The notes: a model not told the origin generated them from the letters alone. Positions 1 through 9,826 are shown, counted from the stretch's first letter. The stretch is 64,000 bases of DNA from Aquamicrobium sp. (GCA_019739225.1 JAHHDT010000006.1:377823-441822); one strand, 5' to 3'. Numbers and translations are program-made.

Positions 1-1175
1 CACAGACCGTTTGGGTGGACCTTTTCCTGGTCGTCGAGCGCGCGATCGAGGGCGACCGCAACGCGCGCATCAAGCTTGACCAGGCTCCGTGGAGCGCGCG
101 CAAGCTGGGCCTGCGCCTGACCAAGCACGCGATCTGGATCGCGATCGCGGTCGCGACCGGCGGCGCATGGATATTCTACTTCGCCGATGCGCCGACGCTT
201 TTCGTCGAGCTTTTCACGGCCCAGGCGGCGCCAGTTGCCTACATCACCGTCGCGATCCTCACCGCGACCACATACACGTTCGGCGGTCTGATGCGCGAGC
301 AGGTCTGCACCTATATGTGCCCGTGGCCACGCATCCAGGCGGCGATGCTGGATGAGCATTCGCTGACCGTCACCTACAATGACTGGCGCGGCGAGCCGCG
401 CTCGCGCCACGCCAAGCGCGCGCAGGCACAGGGCATCACCACCGGCGATTGCGTCGACTGCAACGCCTGCGTGGTCGTCTGCCCTATGGGTATCGACATT
501 CGTGACGGCCAGCAGCTGGAATGCATCACCTGCGCGCTCTGCATCGACGCCTGCGACGGCGTGATGGACAAGCTCGGTCGCGAGCGTGGCCTGATCTCCT
601 ACGCGACGCTTGCAGACTACAACGCCAATATGGCGCTAGCCACCGGCAACGGCGCGCATGCGATCGAGCCCGCCAAGGTGCGCGATGCCGGCGGGGCGCT
701 GTCGGAGGCGGTCGCGCATTTCCACCTTCGCAAGATATTCAGGCCGCGCACCTTCATCTATTTCGGCGGATGGGCGCTGGTTGGGCTGATGCTGGTCTAT
801 GGCCTCGTCACGCGCGACAGGCTCGAGATGAATGTTCTCCACGACCGCAACCCGCAATTCGTCGTGCTGTCGGACGGGTCGATCCGCAATGGCTACACGG
901 TCAAGCTGCTCAACAAGGTGCCAGAGGTGCGAACCGTGCTTGTCAGCCTGCACGACCTTCCGGGTGCCACCATGAACGTTGTGGGCATCGACCTGCCGGA
1001 CAGCGTCTCGGTTCCGGTGACGCTCGAACCCGACCGTACGAAATCGCTCAAGATCTATGTGCGCCAGCCGCGCGAACTGGGTGCCGGCGGCGTCCAGGCG
1101 CTGCGTTTCACGGTGGAGGACAGGTCGACGCTTGAGGCGGCCAACTACACCACGAGTTTCGAGAGCCCGGAGTGA
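1..1175 (+). CDS. ccoG: CcoG/FixG, cbb3 oxidase accessory protein (5' truncated)
   Basis: The reading frame is open from the window edge (codons in phase with base 3), so the N-terminus lies outside. The visible ~390 residues hold two membrane segments near the start, the conserved REQVCTYMCPWPR stretch, and two bacterial-type 4Fe-4S motifs, CVDCNACVVVCP and CITCALCIDAC. A further membrane helix follows (FGGWALVGLMLVYGLV), then a periplasmic Ig-like FixG C-terminal domain. The family is a membrane Fe-S protein needed for assembly of cbb3-type cytochrome oxidase and is thought to reduce Cu(II) for delivery to the CuB site. The next gene, fixH, overlaps its stop codon, so this is the first visible gene of a fixGHIS operon; ccoNOQP would be expected upstream. 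The assignment is secure. Confidence 0.96.
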   Translation, partial: QTVWVDLFLVVERAIEGDRNARIKLDQAPWSARKLGLRLTKHAIWIAIAVATGGAWIFYFADAPTLFVELFTAQAAPVAYITVAILTATTYTFGGLMREQVCTYMCPWPRIQAAMLDEHSLTVTYNDWRGEPRSRHAKRAQAQGITTGDCVDCNACVVVCPMGIDIRDGQQLECITCALCIDACDGVMDKLGRERGLISYATLADYNANMALATGNGAHAIEPAKVRDAGGALSEAVAHFHLRKIFRPRTFIYFGGWALVGLMLVYGLVTRDRLEMNVLHDRNPQFVVLSDGSIRNGYTVKLLNKVPEVRTVLVSLHDLPGATMNVVGIDLPDSVSVPVTLEPDRTKSLKIYVRQPRELGAGGVQALRFTVEDRSTLEAANYTTSFESPE

Positions 1176-1678
1176 ATGCGATGAGGACAACCGACAGCGG
1201 CAGCCAAAGCGGGTTCACAGGCTTCCATATGCTGGCAATCATGATTGCGTTTTTCGGCGTCATCATCGCCGTGAACGTCACCATGGCAGTGACCGCAAGC
1301 ACGAGCTGGACGGGGCTGGTGGTGAAGAACACCTACGTCGCCAGCCAGGAGTTCAATCGGAAGGCCCAGGAAGGCCGCGCTCAGGCTGCGCTCGGCTGGA
1401 CGGCCACGCTGACGGTCAGGGACGGCGCGGTGCGTTTCGCGCTCGCGGATACTGACGGCGGGATGAAGCCGATGCAGGGCGGCACTGCCACCTTTCGCCG
1501 GCCGGTCAACGACGTGGAAGACACCGTCGTAACGCTGGCCGCGGAGCCCGACGGCAGCCTCAAGGGGCCGGTCGCGCTGGCGGACGGGGCATGGATCGTC
1601 GAGGTGCAGGCCGAAGCGGGGTTGGCGCATCCCTATCGCGAAACCCGCCGCCTGAGCGTACGCGACGGCGCAGTCTGA
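1172..1678 (+). CDS. fixH: FixH family protein, cbb3 oxidase assembly
   Basis: A 168-residue protein with one N-terminal membrane anchor (MLAIMIAFFGVIIAVNVTMA) followed by a periplasmic domain, the size and topology of FixH/CcoH. The GTG at 1172 overlaps the ccoG stop (GTGA); an ATG three codons later at 1181 is an equally plausible start. FixH/CcoH interacts with the copper ATPase CcoI and the oxidase during cbb3 assembly. Its place between ccoG and fixI is the standard fixGHIS order. The C-terminal half ends in the family-typical proline/arginine-rich tail and overlaps the fixI start. Confidence 0.93.
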   Translation: MNAMRTTDSGSQSGFTGFHMLAIMIAFFGVIIAVNVTMAVTASTSWTGLVVKNTYVASQEFNRKAQEGRAQAALGWTATLTVRDGAVRFALADTDGGMKPMQGGTATFRRPVNDVEDTVVTLAAEPDGSLKGPVALADGAWIVEVQAEAGLAHPYRETRRLSVRDGAV

Positions 1679-3909
1679 TGAGCTGCTGCGCACCGGGGGC
1701 CGAAGACGTTGTTGCGAGCCGGGTGGCGCTGCCGTCCGAGGAGGAGCTGCGCTTTGCCGCGCGTGACCTCGGCAATGGTGTTCGCCAGGTGGAGCTGTCG
1801 GTGCCATCGGCCCATTGCGGGGCCTGCATCCGTACCATCGAACACGCGCTCGACGCGCTGCCGGGGGTCGAAGGCGCGCGGGTGAACCTTTCGACAAAGC
1901 GCGTCAGCATTCGCTGGCGCGGCGAGGCCTTGCCGCCGATCGTCGACGCGCTGGCGCGGGTTGGCTATCCGCCAAACCTCTTCGATGACGGCAAGGAGGA
2001 AAAGGACAACACGCTTTCCGAGCTGCTGCGCGCGGTCGCGGTCTCCGGCTTTGCGGCCGGAAACATCATGCTGCTTTCGGTGTCCGTATGGTCCGGCGCG
2101 GAGGGCGCAACGCGCGACCTCTTTCACTGGGTCTCGGCGCTGATCGCGCTGCCTGCGCTCGTCTTTGCCGGGCGCATCTATTACCGCTCGGCCTGGAGCG
2201 TGCTGCGGTACGGGCGGATGAACATGGACGTGCCGATCGCCATCGGCATCACATGCGCCTACGCGCTCAGCCTCTATGAAACCGTCAATAGCGGCCATCA
2301 TGCCTATTTCGATGCAGCGGTGACGCTGCTGTTCTTCCTCCTGATCGGCCGTACGCTCGACCATGTCATGCGCAACAGGGCGCGCACGGCGGTGATCGGT
2401 CTGGCGCGGCTGTCGCCGCGAGGGGCGCTTGTGCTTCAAGCCGACGGTACGCGCGGCTACCTCTCGGTGGAGGAGATCGAGCCGGGCATGCGGATGCTGG
2501 TGGCGGCAGGCGAACGTATCCCCGTCGATGCGCGGATCGTGCAAGGCAGCTCGGATATCGACTGCTCGCTGGTGACCGGCGAAAGCGCGCCGCAGGCGGT
2601 GTCGGCGGGCGAGAGCGTGCGCGCCGGCATGCTCAACCTCACCGGGCCGCTGACGCTGGAGGCCACGGCACGCGCTTCCGATTCCTTTCTTGCCGAGATG
2701 GTGCGCATGATGGAAGCGGCCGAAGGCGGTCGCGCGCGCTACAGGCGCTTGGCGGATCGGGTTTCGGGCCTCTATGCGCCCGTCGTGCATCTGGCCGCAC
2801 TTGCCACCTTCATCGGCTGGATGATCGCTACGGGCGACTGGCACAGAGCAACCACCGTGGCGATCGCGGTGCTCATCATCACCTGCCCGTGCGCGCTCGG
2901 GCTTGCCGTGCCGATCGTTCAGGTGATGGCGGCACGGCGGCTCTTCGAGCAGGGCGTGATGGTGCGCGACGGCGGAGCGATGGAACGGCTCGCCGAAGCA
3001 GACACGGCCGTGTTCGACAAGACCGGCACGCTGACCCTTGGCGAACCGGTGCTGACGAATGCAAATGCGATCGAGCCCGGCTTTCTGGCCATGGCGGCGT
3101 CGCTTGCCGCCCATTCGCGCCATCCGCTGTCGCGGGCGATTGCCGTGCATGACCGCGGCGTCGTCGCCTTCAGCGATGTCGTCGAGCATCCGGGTTTTGG
3201 TATCGAAGGGCGGGCGGATGGCCGGCTATGGCGGCTCGGACGGGCAGGCTGGGCGAGCGAAACCGGGGAAGGCACCGTGCTTTCGCGCGATGGTGTCGCT
3301 GTCGCCAGTTTCGCCTTCGAGGACCGGCTGAGGCGGGACGCGGCCGAGACGATCGCTGTACTCGAGGAGCGGCTGGGGCCTGTCGAGATGCTGTCCGGCG
3401 ACACGGAAACCGCCTGCCGTGCCGTCGCGAGCCAGCTCGGTTTAACGAAGATGTCGGCGGGGCTCTTGCCGGCCGGCAAGGTGGCGCGTATCGACGAACT
3501 TGTGCGACAGGGGCGCAAGGTACTGATGGTCGGCGACGGCCTCAACGACGCGCCGGCGCTGGGCGCGGCCCATGTCTCTTTCGCGCCGGCGAGTGCGGCA
3601 GATGTCGGGCGCAACGCCGCCGATTTCGTCTTCCTGCGGGAAAGCCTTTCGGCGATCCCCATGGCACTCGACGTGTCGCGCCGTGCCGGCACGTTGATCC
3701 GGCAAAATCTCTTCCTGGCCATCGCATACAATGTCGTTGCGGTGCCGATCGCGGTTCTGGGTTATGCGACGCCGCTGATCGCAGCCGTTGCGATGTCGAG
3801 CTCATCCATCATCGTGATTGCCAATGCGATGCGGCTTGTCAGCCCGAGGGCCGGGGCGCGCGTCGCCGGTCGGCCGGGCCTGTTCCGCAATGCGGAGACC
3901 GCACGATGA
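1678..3909 (+). CDS. fixI: Copper-translocating P1B-type ATPase FixI/CcoI
   Basis: A 743-residue P-type ATPase. The start is taken at the ATG overlapping the fixH stop (ATGA) although the frame is open further upstream. An N-terminal heavy-metal-associated domain carries CGAC at about residues 47-50. Then come the membrane segments, the actuator TGES motif, the intramembrane CPC copper-transport motif (ITCPCALGLA), the phosphorylation motif DKTGTLT, the HP motif (SRHPLS) and the hinge GDGLNDAP. FixI/CcoI exports copper across the inner membrane for insertion into cbb3 oxidase rather than for bulk copper resistance. The fixGH-I-S context supports that assembly role over CopA. All catalytic motifs are intact. 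Confidence 0.96.
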   Translation: MSCCAPGAEDVVASRVALPSEEELRFAARDLGNGVRQVELSVPSAHCGACIRTIEHALDALPGVEGARVNLSTKRVSIRWRGEALPPIVDALARVGYPPNLFDDGKEEKDNTLSELLRAVAVSGFAAGNIMLLSVSVWSGAEGATRDLFHWVSALIALPALVFAGRIYYRSAWSVLRYGRMNMDVPIAIGITCAYALSLYETVNSGHHAYFDAAVTLLFFLLIGRTLDHVMRNRARTAVIGLARLSPRGALVLQADGTRGYLSVEEIEPGMRMLVAAGERIPVDARIVQGSSDIDCSLVTGESAPQAVSAGESVRAGMLNLTGPLTLEATARASDSFLAEMVRMMEAAEGGRARYRRLADRVSGLYAPVVHLAALATFIGWMIATGDWHRATTVAIAVLIITCPCALGLAVPIVQVMAARRLFEQGVMVRDGGAMERLAEADTAVFDKTGTLTLGEPVLTNANAIEPGFLAMAASLAAHSRHPLSRAIAVHDRGVVAFSDVVEHPGFGIEGRADGRLWRLGRAGWASETGEGTVLSRDGVAVASFAFEDRLRRDAAETIAVLEERLGPVEMLSGDTETACRAVASQLGLTKMSAGLLPAGKVARIDELVRQGRKVLMVGDGLNDAPALGAAHVSFAPASAADVGRNAADFVFLRESLSAIPMALDVSRRAGTLIRQNLFLAIAYNVVAVPIAVLGYATPLIAAVAMSSSSIIVIANAMRLVSPRAGARVAGRPGLFRNAETAR

Positions 3910-4079
3910 GCATGCTCCTGTACCTCGTGCCGGTGGCGCTGTTTCTGGGCGGATCGGCGTTGCTCGCTTTCCTGTGGGCGCTGCGGGCCGGCCAGTATGA
4001 CGACCTCGACGGGGCGGCCGAACGCATCCTGTTCGATGACGACAGCGACGCTCGGCCGCACGGCCACAACCCCTTGTAG
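3906..4079 (+). CDS. ccoS: CcoS/FixS, small cbb3 oxidase maturation protein
   Basis: A 57-residue protein starting at an ATG that overlaps the fixI stop codon. It has one N-terminal membrane helix ([21 protein letters not shown]) followed by the family-typical stretch [18 protein letters not shown], then a short polar tail. CcoS is the small membrane protein needed for cofactor insertion into the cbb3 catalytic subunit. It closes the fixGHIS operon. Its size and the DDLDGxAxRIL motif make the call firm despite the short length. Confidence 0.95.
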   Translation: MSMLLYLVPVALFLGGSALLAFLWALRAGQYDDLDGAAERILFDDDSDARPHGHNPL

Positions 4080-4131
4080 CTTGACCCGGAGGCTGCGTGG
4101 AACGAAAGTGGCCGGATCACAGGGATCGGCG

Positions 4132-5358
4132 ATGAACTTCGAAGCCTTTTTTGCCACGAAGCTGGACCTTCTGCGCGAGGAAGGCCGCTATCGCGTGTTT
4201 GCAGAGCTTGAGCGCAAGGCGGGGTCGTTTCCCTCTGCGAGACGGTTCGACGGCAAGGGCGGCGGCGCGCCGGTGGGTGAGGTGTCGGTATGGTGTTCCA
4301 ACGATTATCTCGGCATGGGCCAGCATCCGGACGTGATCGCCGCGATGCATGAGGCGCTGGACGCCTGCGGTGCGGGCGCCGGCGGCACGCGCAACATCTC
4401 GGGCACCAATCATTATCATGTCCTGCTGGAACGCGAACTGGCCGATCTGCATGGCAAGGAGGCAGCACTTCTGTTCACGTCGGGCTACGTGTCCAACTGG
4501 ACGAGCCTGTCGACACTGGGCGCAAGCATACCCGGTTGCGTGATCTTTTCCGATGCCGGCAACCACGCCTCGATGATCGAGGGCGTGCGCCACTCGAAGG
4601 CGGAAAAGCGCATCTGGAAGCACAATGATGTCGAGGATCTCGACCGGCTGCTTTCCGAATACGGCCCGGAGCGGCCGAAGATCGTGGCATTCGAGAGCGT
4701 CTATTCGATGGACGGCGACATTGCGCCGATCGCCGACATCGTGGCGGTGGCCGAGAAGCACGGAGCGATGACTTATCTGGACGAAGTGCATGCGGTCGGC
4801 ATGTACGGCCCGCGCGGCGGCGGCATTGCCGAGCGCGAAGGGCTGATGGACCGCATCACGCTGATCGAGGGCACGCTGGGCAAGGCGTTCGGCGTGGTCG
4901 GCGGCTACATCACCGGTTCGGCTGCACTGTGCGATTTCATCCGCTCGTTCGCGAGCGGATTCATCTTCACCACCGCGCTGCCGCCGCATGTGGCGGCCGG
5001 CGCGCTTGCCTCGGTACGTCATCTCAAGCGCAGCGACATCGAGCGGATGGGCCAGCGCGCGGCGGTGAAGAAGGTGCGGGCGCGACTCGACGCGATCGGC
5101 ATTCCGGTGCTTGCCAACCCCAGCCACATCGTGCCGGTGATGGTGGGGGATGCTGCCAAGTGCAAGTGGATCAGCGACCTTCTGCTCGACGAGCACGGCA
5201 TTTACGTGCAGCCGATCAACTATCCGACGGTGCCGAAGAAGACCGAGCGGCTGCGCATCACGCCGACGCCGCTCCATACCGACGCTGAGATCGATCGGCT
5301 CGCAACAGCACTTTCAAGCCTCTGGTCGCGCTGCGCGCTGGCACGGCAGGTGGCGTGA
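4132..5358 (+). CDS. hemA: 5-aminolevulinate synthase
   Basis: A 408-residue PLP enzyme condensing glycine and succinyl-CoA to 5-aminolevulinate, the first step of the Shemin pathway of heme synthesis used by alphaproteobacteria. The start is the ATG of [20 protein letters not shown], which matches how the family begins; the frame is open upstream but that part overlaps ccoS. Visible motifs are [13 protein letters not shown], the glycine-rich [23 protein letters not shown], and the PLP lysine in [14 protein letters not shown] (about residue 251). It lies 52 bp after ccoS on the same strand, so it could be co-transcribed with the cbb3 assembly genes, or a separate promoter may lie inside ccoS. 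No obvious iron-response dyad was seen in the 52-bp gap. Confidence 0.97.
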   Translation: MNFEAFFATKLDLLREEGRYRVFAELERKAGSFPSARRFDGKGGGAPVGEVSVWCSNDYLGMGQHPDVIAAMHEALDACGAGAGGTRNISGTNHYHVLLERELADLHGKEAALLFTSGYVSNWTSLSTLGASIPGCVIFSDAGNHASMIEGVRHSKAEKRIWKHNDVEDLDRLLSEYGPERPKIVAFESVYSMDGDIAPIADIVAVAEKHGAMTYLDEVHAVGMYGPRGGGIAEREGLMDRITLIEGTLGKAFGVVGGYITGSAALCDFIRSFASGFIFTTALPPHVAAGALASVRHLKRSDIERMGQRAAVKKVRARLDAIGIPVLANPSHIVPVMVGDAAKCKWISDLLLDEHGIYVQPINYPTVPKKTERLRITPTPLHTDAEIDRLATALSSLWSRCALARQVA

Positions 5359-5475
5359 AGCCACCCGGGATTTCGGCAAGGGTGCCTGACCTTCCATTGG
5401 TCCAGAGGGCAGAAAGTCGCGCGCGGGCGATAAAGATGCGCTAAGGGACAGCGTCTTTCCCTGCTCTCCGCGCCG

Positions 5476-6711
5476 ATGACCTCCGTTTCAGCATCAGACG
5501 ACCGCTACGCCGCCTTTCGCCATTCCTCCTATCTGCGATTCTGGGCGGCTCGGTTTCTCACCACCTTCGCCACGCAGGTCGTTTCCGTCGCAGTGGGATG
5601 GCAGGTCTATGATCTGTCGCGCAATCCGTTCGATCTCGGCCTTGTTGGCCTGATCCAGTTTGCGCCCTCGCTGCTGCTGGTACTGGTGACTGGCGCGGCC
5701 GCCGATCGCTTCGGACGACGGCTCATCATGTCGCTCGCGATCCTGCTGGAAGCGCTGTGCGCGGCAGCGCTGCTGGTGCTGACCCTTCGCGGGCTGACCT
5801 CGGTATCGCAGGTCTTCGTCGTTCTCGCGGTCTTTGGCATTGCCCGCTCGTTCTTTGGTCCGGCTTCCGCCTCGCTGGTCGCCAATCTCGTGCCGCCCGA
5901 GGATTTCGCCAACGCGGTGGCGTGGAACTCGTCAGCCTGGCAGACTGCCACGATCGTCGGCCCGGTCGCGGGCGGCCTGCTATACGGTCTCGCGCCGGAA
6001 GCCGCCTACGGAGTTGCCGCGGCGATGATGGTTTCAGCCGGCGTCCTGATCCTGTCGATCCCGAAGCCGCAGCAGCATACGGAAACGGAGCGCCCGTCGC
6101 TTGCCACGATATTCGCGGGCTTCAGATACATTCGCAGCGAGAAGATCGTGCTGGGCGCGATTTCGCTGGACCTGTTCGCAGTGCTCCTCGGCGGCGCGGT
6201 TGCCCTGCTGCCGGTCTATGCGCGCGACATCCTGGAACTTGGGCCGTGGGGCCTGGGTCTTCTACGTGCCGCGCCCGGCATCGGCGCCATCGTCGTGGCG
6301 GTGTGGCTGGCGGGACATCCGATCCGCGACCACGCGGGCATCGTCATGTTCGTTTTCGTCGGTCTCTTCGGTCTGTTCACGGCCATCTTCGGAATCTCGA
6401 CGATCCCATGGGTGTCCATTACCGTGCTGGCGCTCCTGGGCGCGGCCGACATGATCAGCGTGTATATCCGCGAGACATTGATCCAGCTCTGGACGCCGGA
6501 CCGGGTGCGCGGCCGGGTCAATGCCGTCAACATGGTCTTCGTCGGTGCTTCAAACGAACTCGGCGAATTCCGCGCCGGATCGATGGCGGCGCTCGTTGGC
6601 ACCGTGCCGGCCGTGGTGTTCGGCGGGATCGGGGCGATCGGCGTTGCTGCGCTGTGGGCCTGGCTGTTCCCCGAACTCAGGAAGGCTCGCCGTCTCGACG
6701 GTCGGATGTGA
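5476..6711 (+). CDS. MFS transporter (EntS-like exporter family)
   Basis: A 411-residue polytopic membrane protein with about 12 hydrophobic segments. The loop motif DRFGRR between helices 2 and 3 is the MFS signature A region, and FGIARSFFGPASASLVANLVP resembles the enterobactin-exporter-like (EntS/MFS_3) subgroup. Substrate cannot be told from sequence; family members export siderophores or drugs. It stands alone on the plus strand with 117 bp before it. Its last 35 bp overlap the end of the convergent amidotransferase gene. Confidence 0.85.
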   Translation: MTSVSASDDRYAAFRHSSYLRFWAARFLTTFATQVVSVAVGWQVYDLSRNPFDLGLVGLIQFAPSLLLVLVTGAAADRFGRRLIMSLAILLEALCAAALLVLTLRGLTSVSQVFVVLAVFGIARSFFGPASASLVANLVPPEDFANAVAWNSSAWQTATIVGPVAGGLLYGLAPEAAYGVAAAMMVSAGVLILSIPKPQQHTETERPSLATIFAGFRYIRSEKIVLGAISLDLFAVLLGGAVALLPVYARDILELGPWGLGLLRAAPGIGAIVVAVWLAGHPIRDHAGIVMFVFVGLFGLFTAIFGISTIPWVSITVLALLGAADMISVYIRETLIQLWTPDRVRGRVNAVNMVFVGASNELGEFRAGSMAALVGTVPAVVFGGIGAIGVAALWAWLFPELRKARRLDGRM

Positions 6712-7456
6712 CGTCCGTCGCCACAGCGTGCGCGGTGGCGGGCATGCGCTGCGGCTGCCGGCCCTCGAACACCAGCCCGAGGAAATCCTCCAGCCAGCGC
6801 TTCAGCCTGATGTCCCACAGCATGCGGCCGTTGAGATGGTCGCGACCGACCTGCGCACCCGGCAGCACGAAGCGGTGTGCGCCGCGCACCACCCAGCGCT
6901 GCATCATCACCCGCGTCAGCTCGGCATGGAACTGGATGCCCCAGGCATTGCGGCCATAGCGGAAGGCCTGGTTCGGGTAGTGCTCGGCTTCGGCCAGCAG
7001 GGTTGCGCCGGACGGCAGCGAGAACCCCTCGCGGTGGAACTGGTAGACCATCTCCGGCCAGTCGATCAGCCCGCTGCCGGCCTCGGTCGGCCGGATCGGA
7101 TACCAGCCGATCTCGACCAGGCCGTCGTCATGGCCGGCAACCGAGCCGCCAAGGTGGTTGACCAGCATCTGAGCGCCGAGGCAGATGCCGAGGAAGGGCT
7201 TGTCCTCCGCCAGCGGCACAGCCAGCCAGTCGGTTTCGCGGCGTACGAACTCGCTGGTGTCGTTGGCACTCATCGGCCCGCCGAAGATCACTGCGCCGGC
7301 ATGATCTTCCAGCGTGTCAGGCAGCGGATCGCCGAGCGGCGGGCGCCTGATGTCGAGGTGGAAGCCGGATTCGACCAGCAACTGCCCGACCCGGCCGGGG
7401 CTGGACAGTTCCTGGTGCAGGACGATCAGGATCTTGCCCTTGTCGCGCGCCAGCAT
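6677..7456 (-). CDS. Class I glutamine amidotransferase (GMP synthase-like domain)
   Basis: A 259-residue stand-alone glutaminase domain. The nucleophile elbow is FLGICLGAQMLVNHLGG, and the His-Glu region is seen in WGIQFHAELTR. No synthetase domain is attached, so the acceptor is unknown; such proteins are often annotated as GMP synthase-like amidotransferases acting in amine or gamma-glutamyl metabolism. It is the last gene of the leftward hemC-hemD-mic60-hemY group, 6 bp after the TerB-like gene. The C-terminal end runs convergently into the MFS gene. Confidence 0.85.
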   Translation of the reverse strand: MLARDKGKILIVLHQELSSPGRVGQLLVESGFHLDIRRPPLGDPLPDTLEDHAGAVIFGGPMSANDTSEFVRRETDWLAVPLAEDKPFLGICLGAQMLVNHLGGSVAGHDDGLVEIGWYPIRPTEAGSGLIDWPEMVYQFHREGFSLPSGATLLAEAEHYPNQAFRYGRNAWGIQFHAELTRVMMQRWVVRGAHRFVLPGAQVGRDHLNGRMLWDIRLKRWLEDFLGLVFEGRQPQRMPATAHAVATDVTSDRRDGEPS

Positions 7457-7462
7457 GACCAG

Positions 7463-7942
7463 TCACTCGCCCCCTTCGTCCGCGTCGGCGTCCTGTTCGT
7501 CACGAACGCGCTGGCGCATGAGCACCCTGTCGCGCTGCGACACGCCGATCAGCTCGGCGGTGCGCCAGACGATGTTGTCTTCCAGTTCGTGGATTTCGCC
7601 GTCGGCGTAAACCATCTCCCAAAGGATGCCGATGAACTCGATCTTCGCCGTCTCGTCGAGGCTTCGATTGAGCACACTGGTAAAGGCGAATAGATCGACC
7701 GCCTCGTTGTGGGCTTCGTCGCCGGCTTTCACGATCTCGTCGAGCTCGTTACCGGATAGCGCATAGGAAGCGGCCAGCACCTCGCGTAGCCGTGCCCGTT
7801 CCGTCTCGTCCCGCACGCCGTCCGCATCGATGACGAAAAACATCAAGGCGGCGGCGGCCACGCGCGGATCATCGGCCTTGAGGCCTCCGCCGCGCGGCTT
7901 TTCCGGCAGTGCGCTGAAGAACGACTTCAGTCTTTCGAGCAT
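7463..7942 (-). CDS. TerB-family (tellurite-resistance-like) protein
   Basis: A 159-residue all-helical, acidic protein. The motifs AALMFFVIDADGVRDETER and LWEMVYADGEIHELED are the paired acidic repeats of the TerB fold, which can bind divalent metal in the prototype. The C-terminus is very acidic (DEQDADADEGGE). Orthologs downstream of hemY in rhizobia are called TerB family although there is no ter cluster here, so a tellurite function should not be assumed. It sits between hemY (86 bp upstream) and the amidotransferase. Confidence 0.8.
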   Translation of the reverse strand: MLERLKSFFSALPEKPRGGGLKADDPRVAAAALMFFVIDADGVRDETERARLREVLAASYALSGNELDEIVKAGDEAHNEAVDLFAFTSVLNRSLDETAKIEFIGILWEMVYADGEIHELEDNIVWRTAELIGVSQRDRVLMRQRVRDEQDADADEGGE

Positions 7943-8028
7943 AGGCTATCGCATCCTCGCGGTGTCAGATCGGCGGTGAGGGCGGTGCGCCCCACCGTCA
8001 CGCCCCTTTCCTAGCGCGAACTTGGCGG

Positions 8029-9813
8029 TCAGAACAACCGGAAGCGCTGCGGCTCAACTCGGTCCGCATCATCCGGATCGACACCGGGATCATCCGGAAG
8101 GCGGATGGCCTTCTGGTCGTGCTCTTCTTCGTCTGGTGGCGCGGCATCCAGAACCGGCGCTGGCGCAACCACAGCCGGACCGACGACCGTGTCCGTCTTC
8201 TTGTCGGGCGCAGGTTTGGCCGCGGCAGGCGTGGCGGCCTGCGCGGTTTCCGGCTGTTTGGCGGCAGTGGAAACAGGCTTGGGTGTTTCTTCCTTCGGCT
8301 TCTCAGGCTGCTGGCTTTCAGCAACGACCTCGGCGCCGGATTTGGTGACGGCGGGCGCTGGCGCGGCGACGGGCGCGGGTGGCGGCTCGACGACTGCGTC
8401 CTCGACCTGGTCGTCGACGGTTTTCGGAGCCTCCCTGACGGGCTCTGCCGGCACAGGGGCTATCGCGCGGGGCGCGGGGCGCGGAGGTTCCGGTTCGTCG
8501 TGGAGCGATTCGACAAGCTGCGCGAGACGTTCGGCCGGCACCTTCCACTCGAAGGCGTCGAGCCGGCCGGTCACCGGCGAAACCGGAGCCCATCGTTCGG
8601 AGACCACGCCATCGGCTACCCATGCCGGGTCGCGCGGCGCGCGCACAGCCTTACCGAGCAACTGCCGCACCTTGCCGTGGTCGCCCGTCTCCGCCTCCTC
8701 GACATCGGCCAGAAGGAGCCAGGACGCCTCTCGCGGATCGAGCCGTGCAGCAGCCTCGGCCTCGCGCCGCGCCAGCTTGAACTCGCCCGCATCGAGCGCC
8801 GCACGGGCAACGGCAAGGGCCGATTCGACATGATTCTGACGCAGCGACTGCAGTTTTTTGGCCCGCGTCAGCCGGTCATGGGTCGAATCGCCCGGCCGGG
8901 CGTGGACATAGACATCGGCAATCTCGGGATGCGGTTCCTTTTTCCACGCCGTCTCCAGAATCCTGGAGCCCTTCCGGATATCGGCGAGGCGGAACAACGC
9001 CCTTGCGGCGGTCGTCGCTGCCGGCACAAGCTCAGGCGCCAGGCGGTTAGCCTCGAGCGCGGCGGTCTTCGCGCCGGCGGGATCGGCATCGAGGGTTGCC
9101 ATCGCCTTAGCCGTCAGGAGGACGGCCTTGCGGCGGTTCGCAGCATCGCGCTCGATCTGCCTTGTCGACTTCTGCGCGCTGACGAGGCGCAGTGCCTCGT
9201 CCCATTCGCCGGCCTCGGTCTTTTCCTCAAGCGTCGACTCCGACGCCCATTCAAGCTGGGGTGCCGCCTCTGTCGCCTTGGCGGCATAGTGGCGCGCGGC
9301 AGTGCGATCGCCCAGTCGCTCTGCCTCCAGATAGAGCCCCCGCAAACCGAGAAGCCGCGTCTCAGGGTCTTCGAGCATCGCCTCGAACTTGCGCCGCGCC
9401 GCCTCGTGGTCGCCTTCCAGCAGCGAGGCCTGCGCATCGAGCAGGTGGATGAGCGGCTCCTGATCGGCGCTGATGAGCTTCATCGCCTCCTTCTTCTTGC
9501 GGCGCGCAAGGCCTGCGTCGCCGGCGCCGGCAGCTATCATGCCGGTCGACAGCGCCTGGTAGCCGCGATCGCGACGGCGCACGCGGAAATAGCGGGACAC
9601 TGTGTAGGGGCTGTACCAGATGCTCTTGAGCAGCCACCACGAAAGCATCACCGCAAGCACGATCGCGGCGACGACGACCGCGGCAACCATCAGCGTCACC
9701 TGATACTGGTAGCCGCCGAAAGTGATGACGAGATCACCCGGCCTGTCGGCCAGCCAGGCAAAGCCAAGCCCCATCAGGAAGACGAGGCCGAGGAAGAAAA
9801 GGATACGCAGCAT
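8029..9813 (-). CDS. hemY: HemY, membrane-anchored TPR protein of heme biosynthesis operon
   Basis: A 594-residue protein. The start is the ATG of MLRILFFLGLVFLMGLGFAW; an upstream in-frame ATG would overlap the preceding gene. Two N-terminal membrane helices are followed by a HemY_N domain and helical TPR-like repeats to about residue 430. The rest is a long Pro/Ala/Glu-rich low-complexity tail rich in PAP/KPE repeats. HemY has no established catalytic activity; it is named from its place in heme operons and may scaffold late heme enzymes at the membrane. It follows the mitofilin-like gene by 13 bp. Confidence 0.92.
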   Translation of the reverse strand: MLRILFFLGLVFLMGLGFAWLADRPGDLVITFGGYQYQVTLMVAAVVVAAIVLAVMLSWWLLKSIWYSPYTVSRYFRVRRRDRGYQALSTGMIAAGAGDAGLARRKKKEAMKLISADQEPLIHLLDAQASLLEGDHEAARRKFEAMLEDPETRLLGLRGLYLEAERLGDRTAARHYAAKATEAAPQLEWASESTLEEKTEAGEWDEALRLVSAQKSTRQIERDAANRRKAVLLTAKAMATLDADPAGAKTAALEANRLAPELVPAATTAARALFRLADIRKGSRILETAWKKEPHPEIADVYVHARPGDSTHDRLTRAKKLQSLRQNHVESALAVARAALDAGEFKLARREAEAAARLDPREASWLLLADVEEAETGDHGKVRQLLGKAVRAPRDPAWVADGVVSERWAPVSPVTGRLDAFEWKVPAERLAQLVESLHDEPEPPRPAPRAIAPVPAEPVREAPKTVDDQVEDAVVEPPPAPVAAPAPAVTKSGAEVVAESQQPEKPKEETPKPVSTAAKQPETAQAATPAAAKPAPDKKTDTVVGPAVVAPAPVLDAAPPDEEEHDQKAIRLPDDPGVDPDDADRVEPQRFRLF

Positions 9814-9826
9814 CGGACTTCCTTCC

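Noticed and set aside
7463-7942. Tellurite resistance function from the TerB name
   Set aside because: Only a single TerB-fold protein beside hemY with no other ter genes; the name does not support the phenotype.
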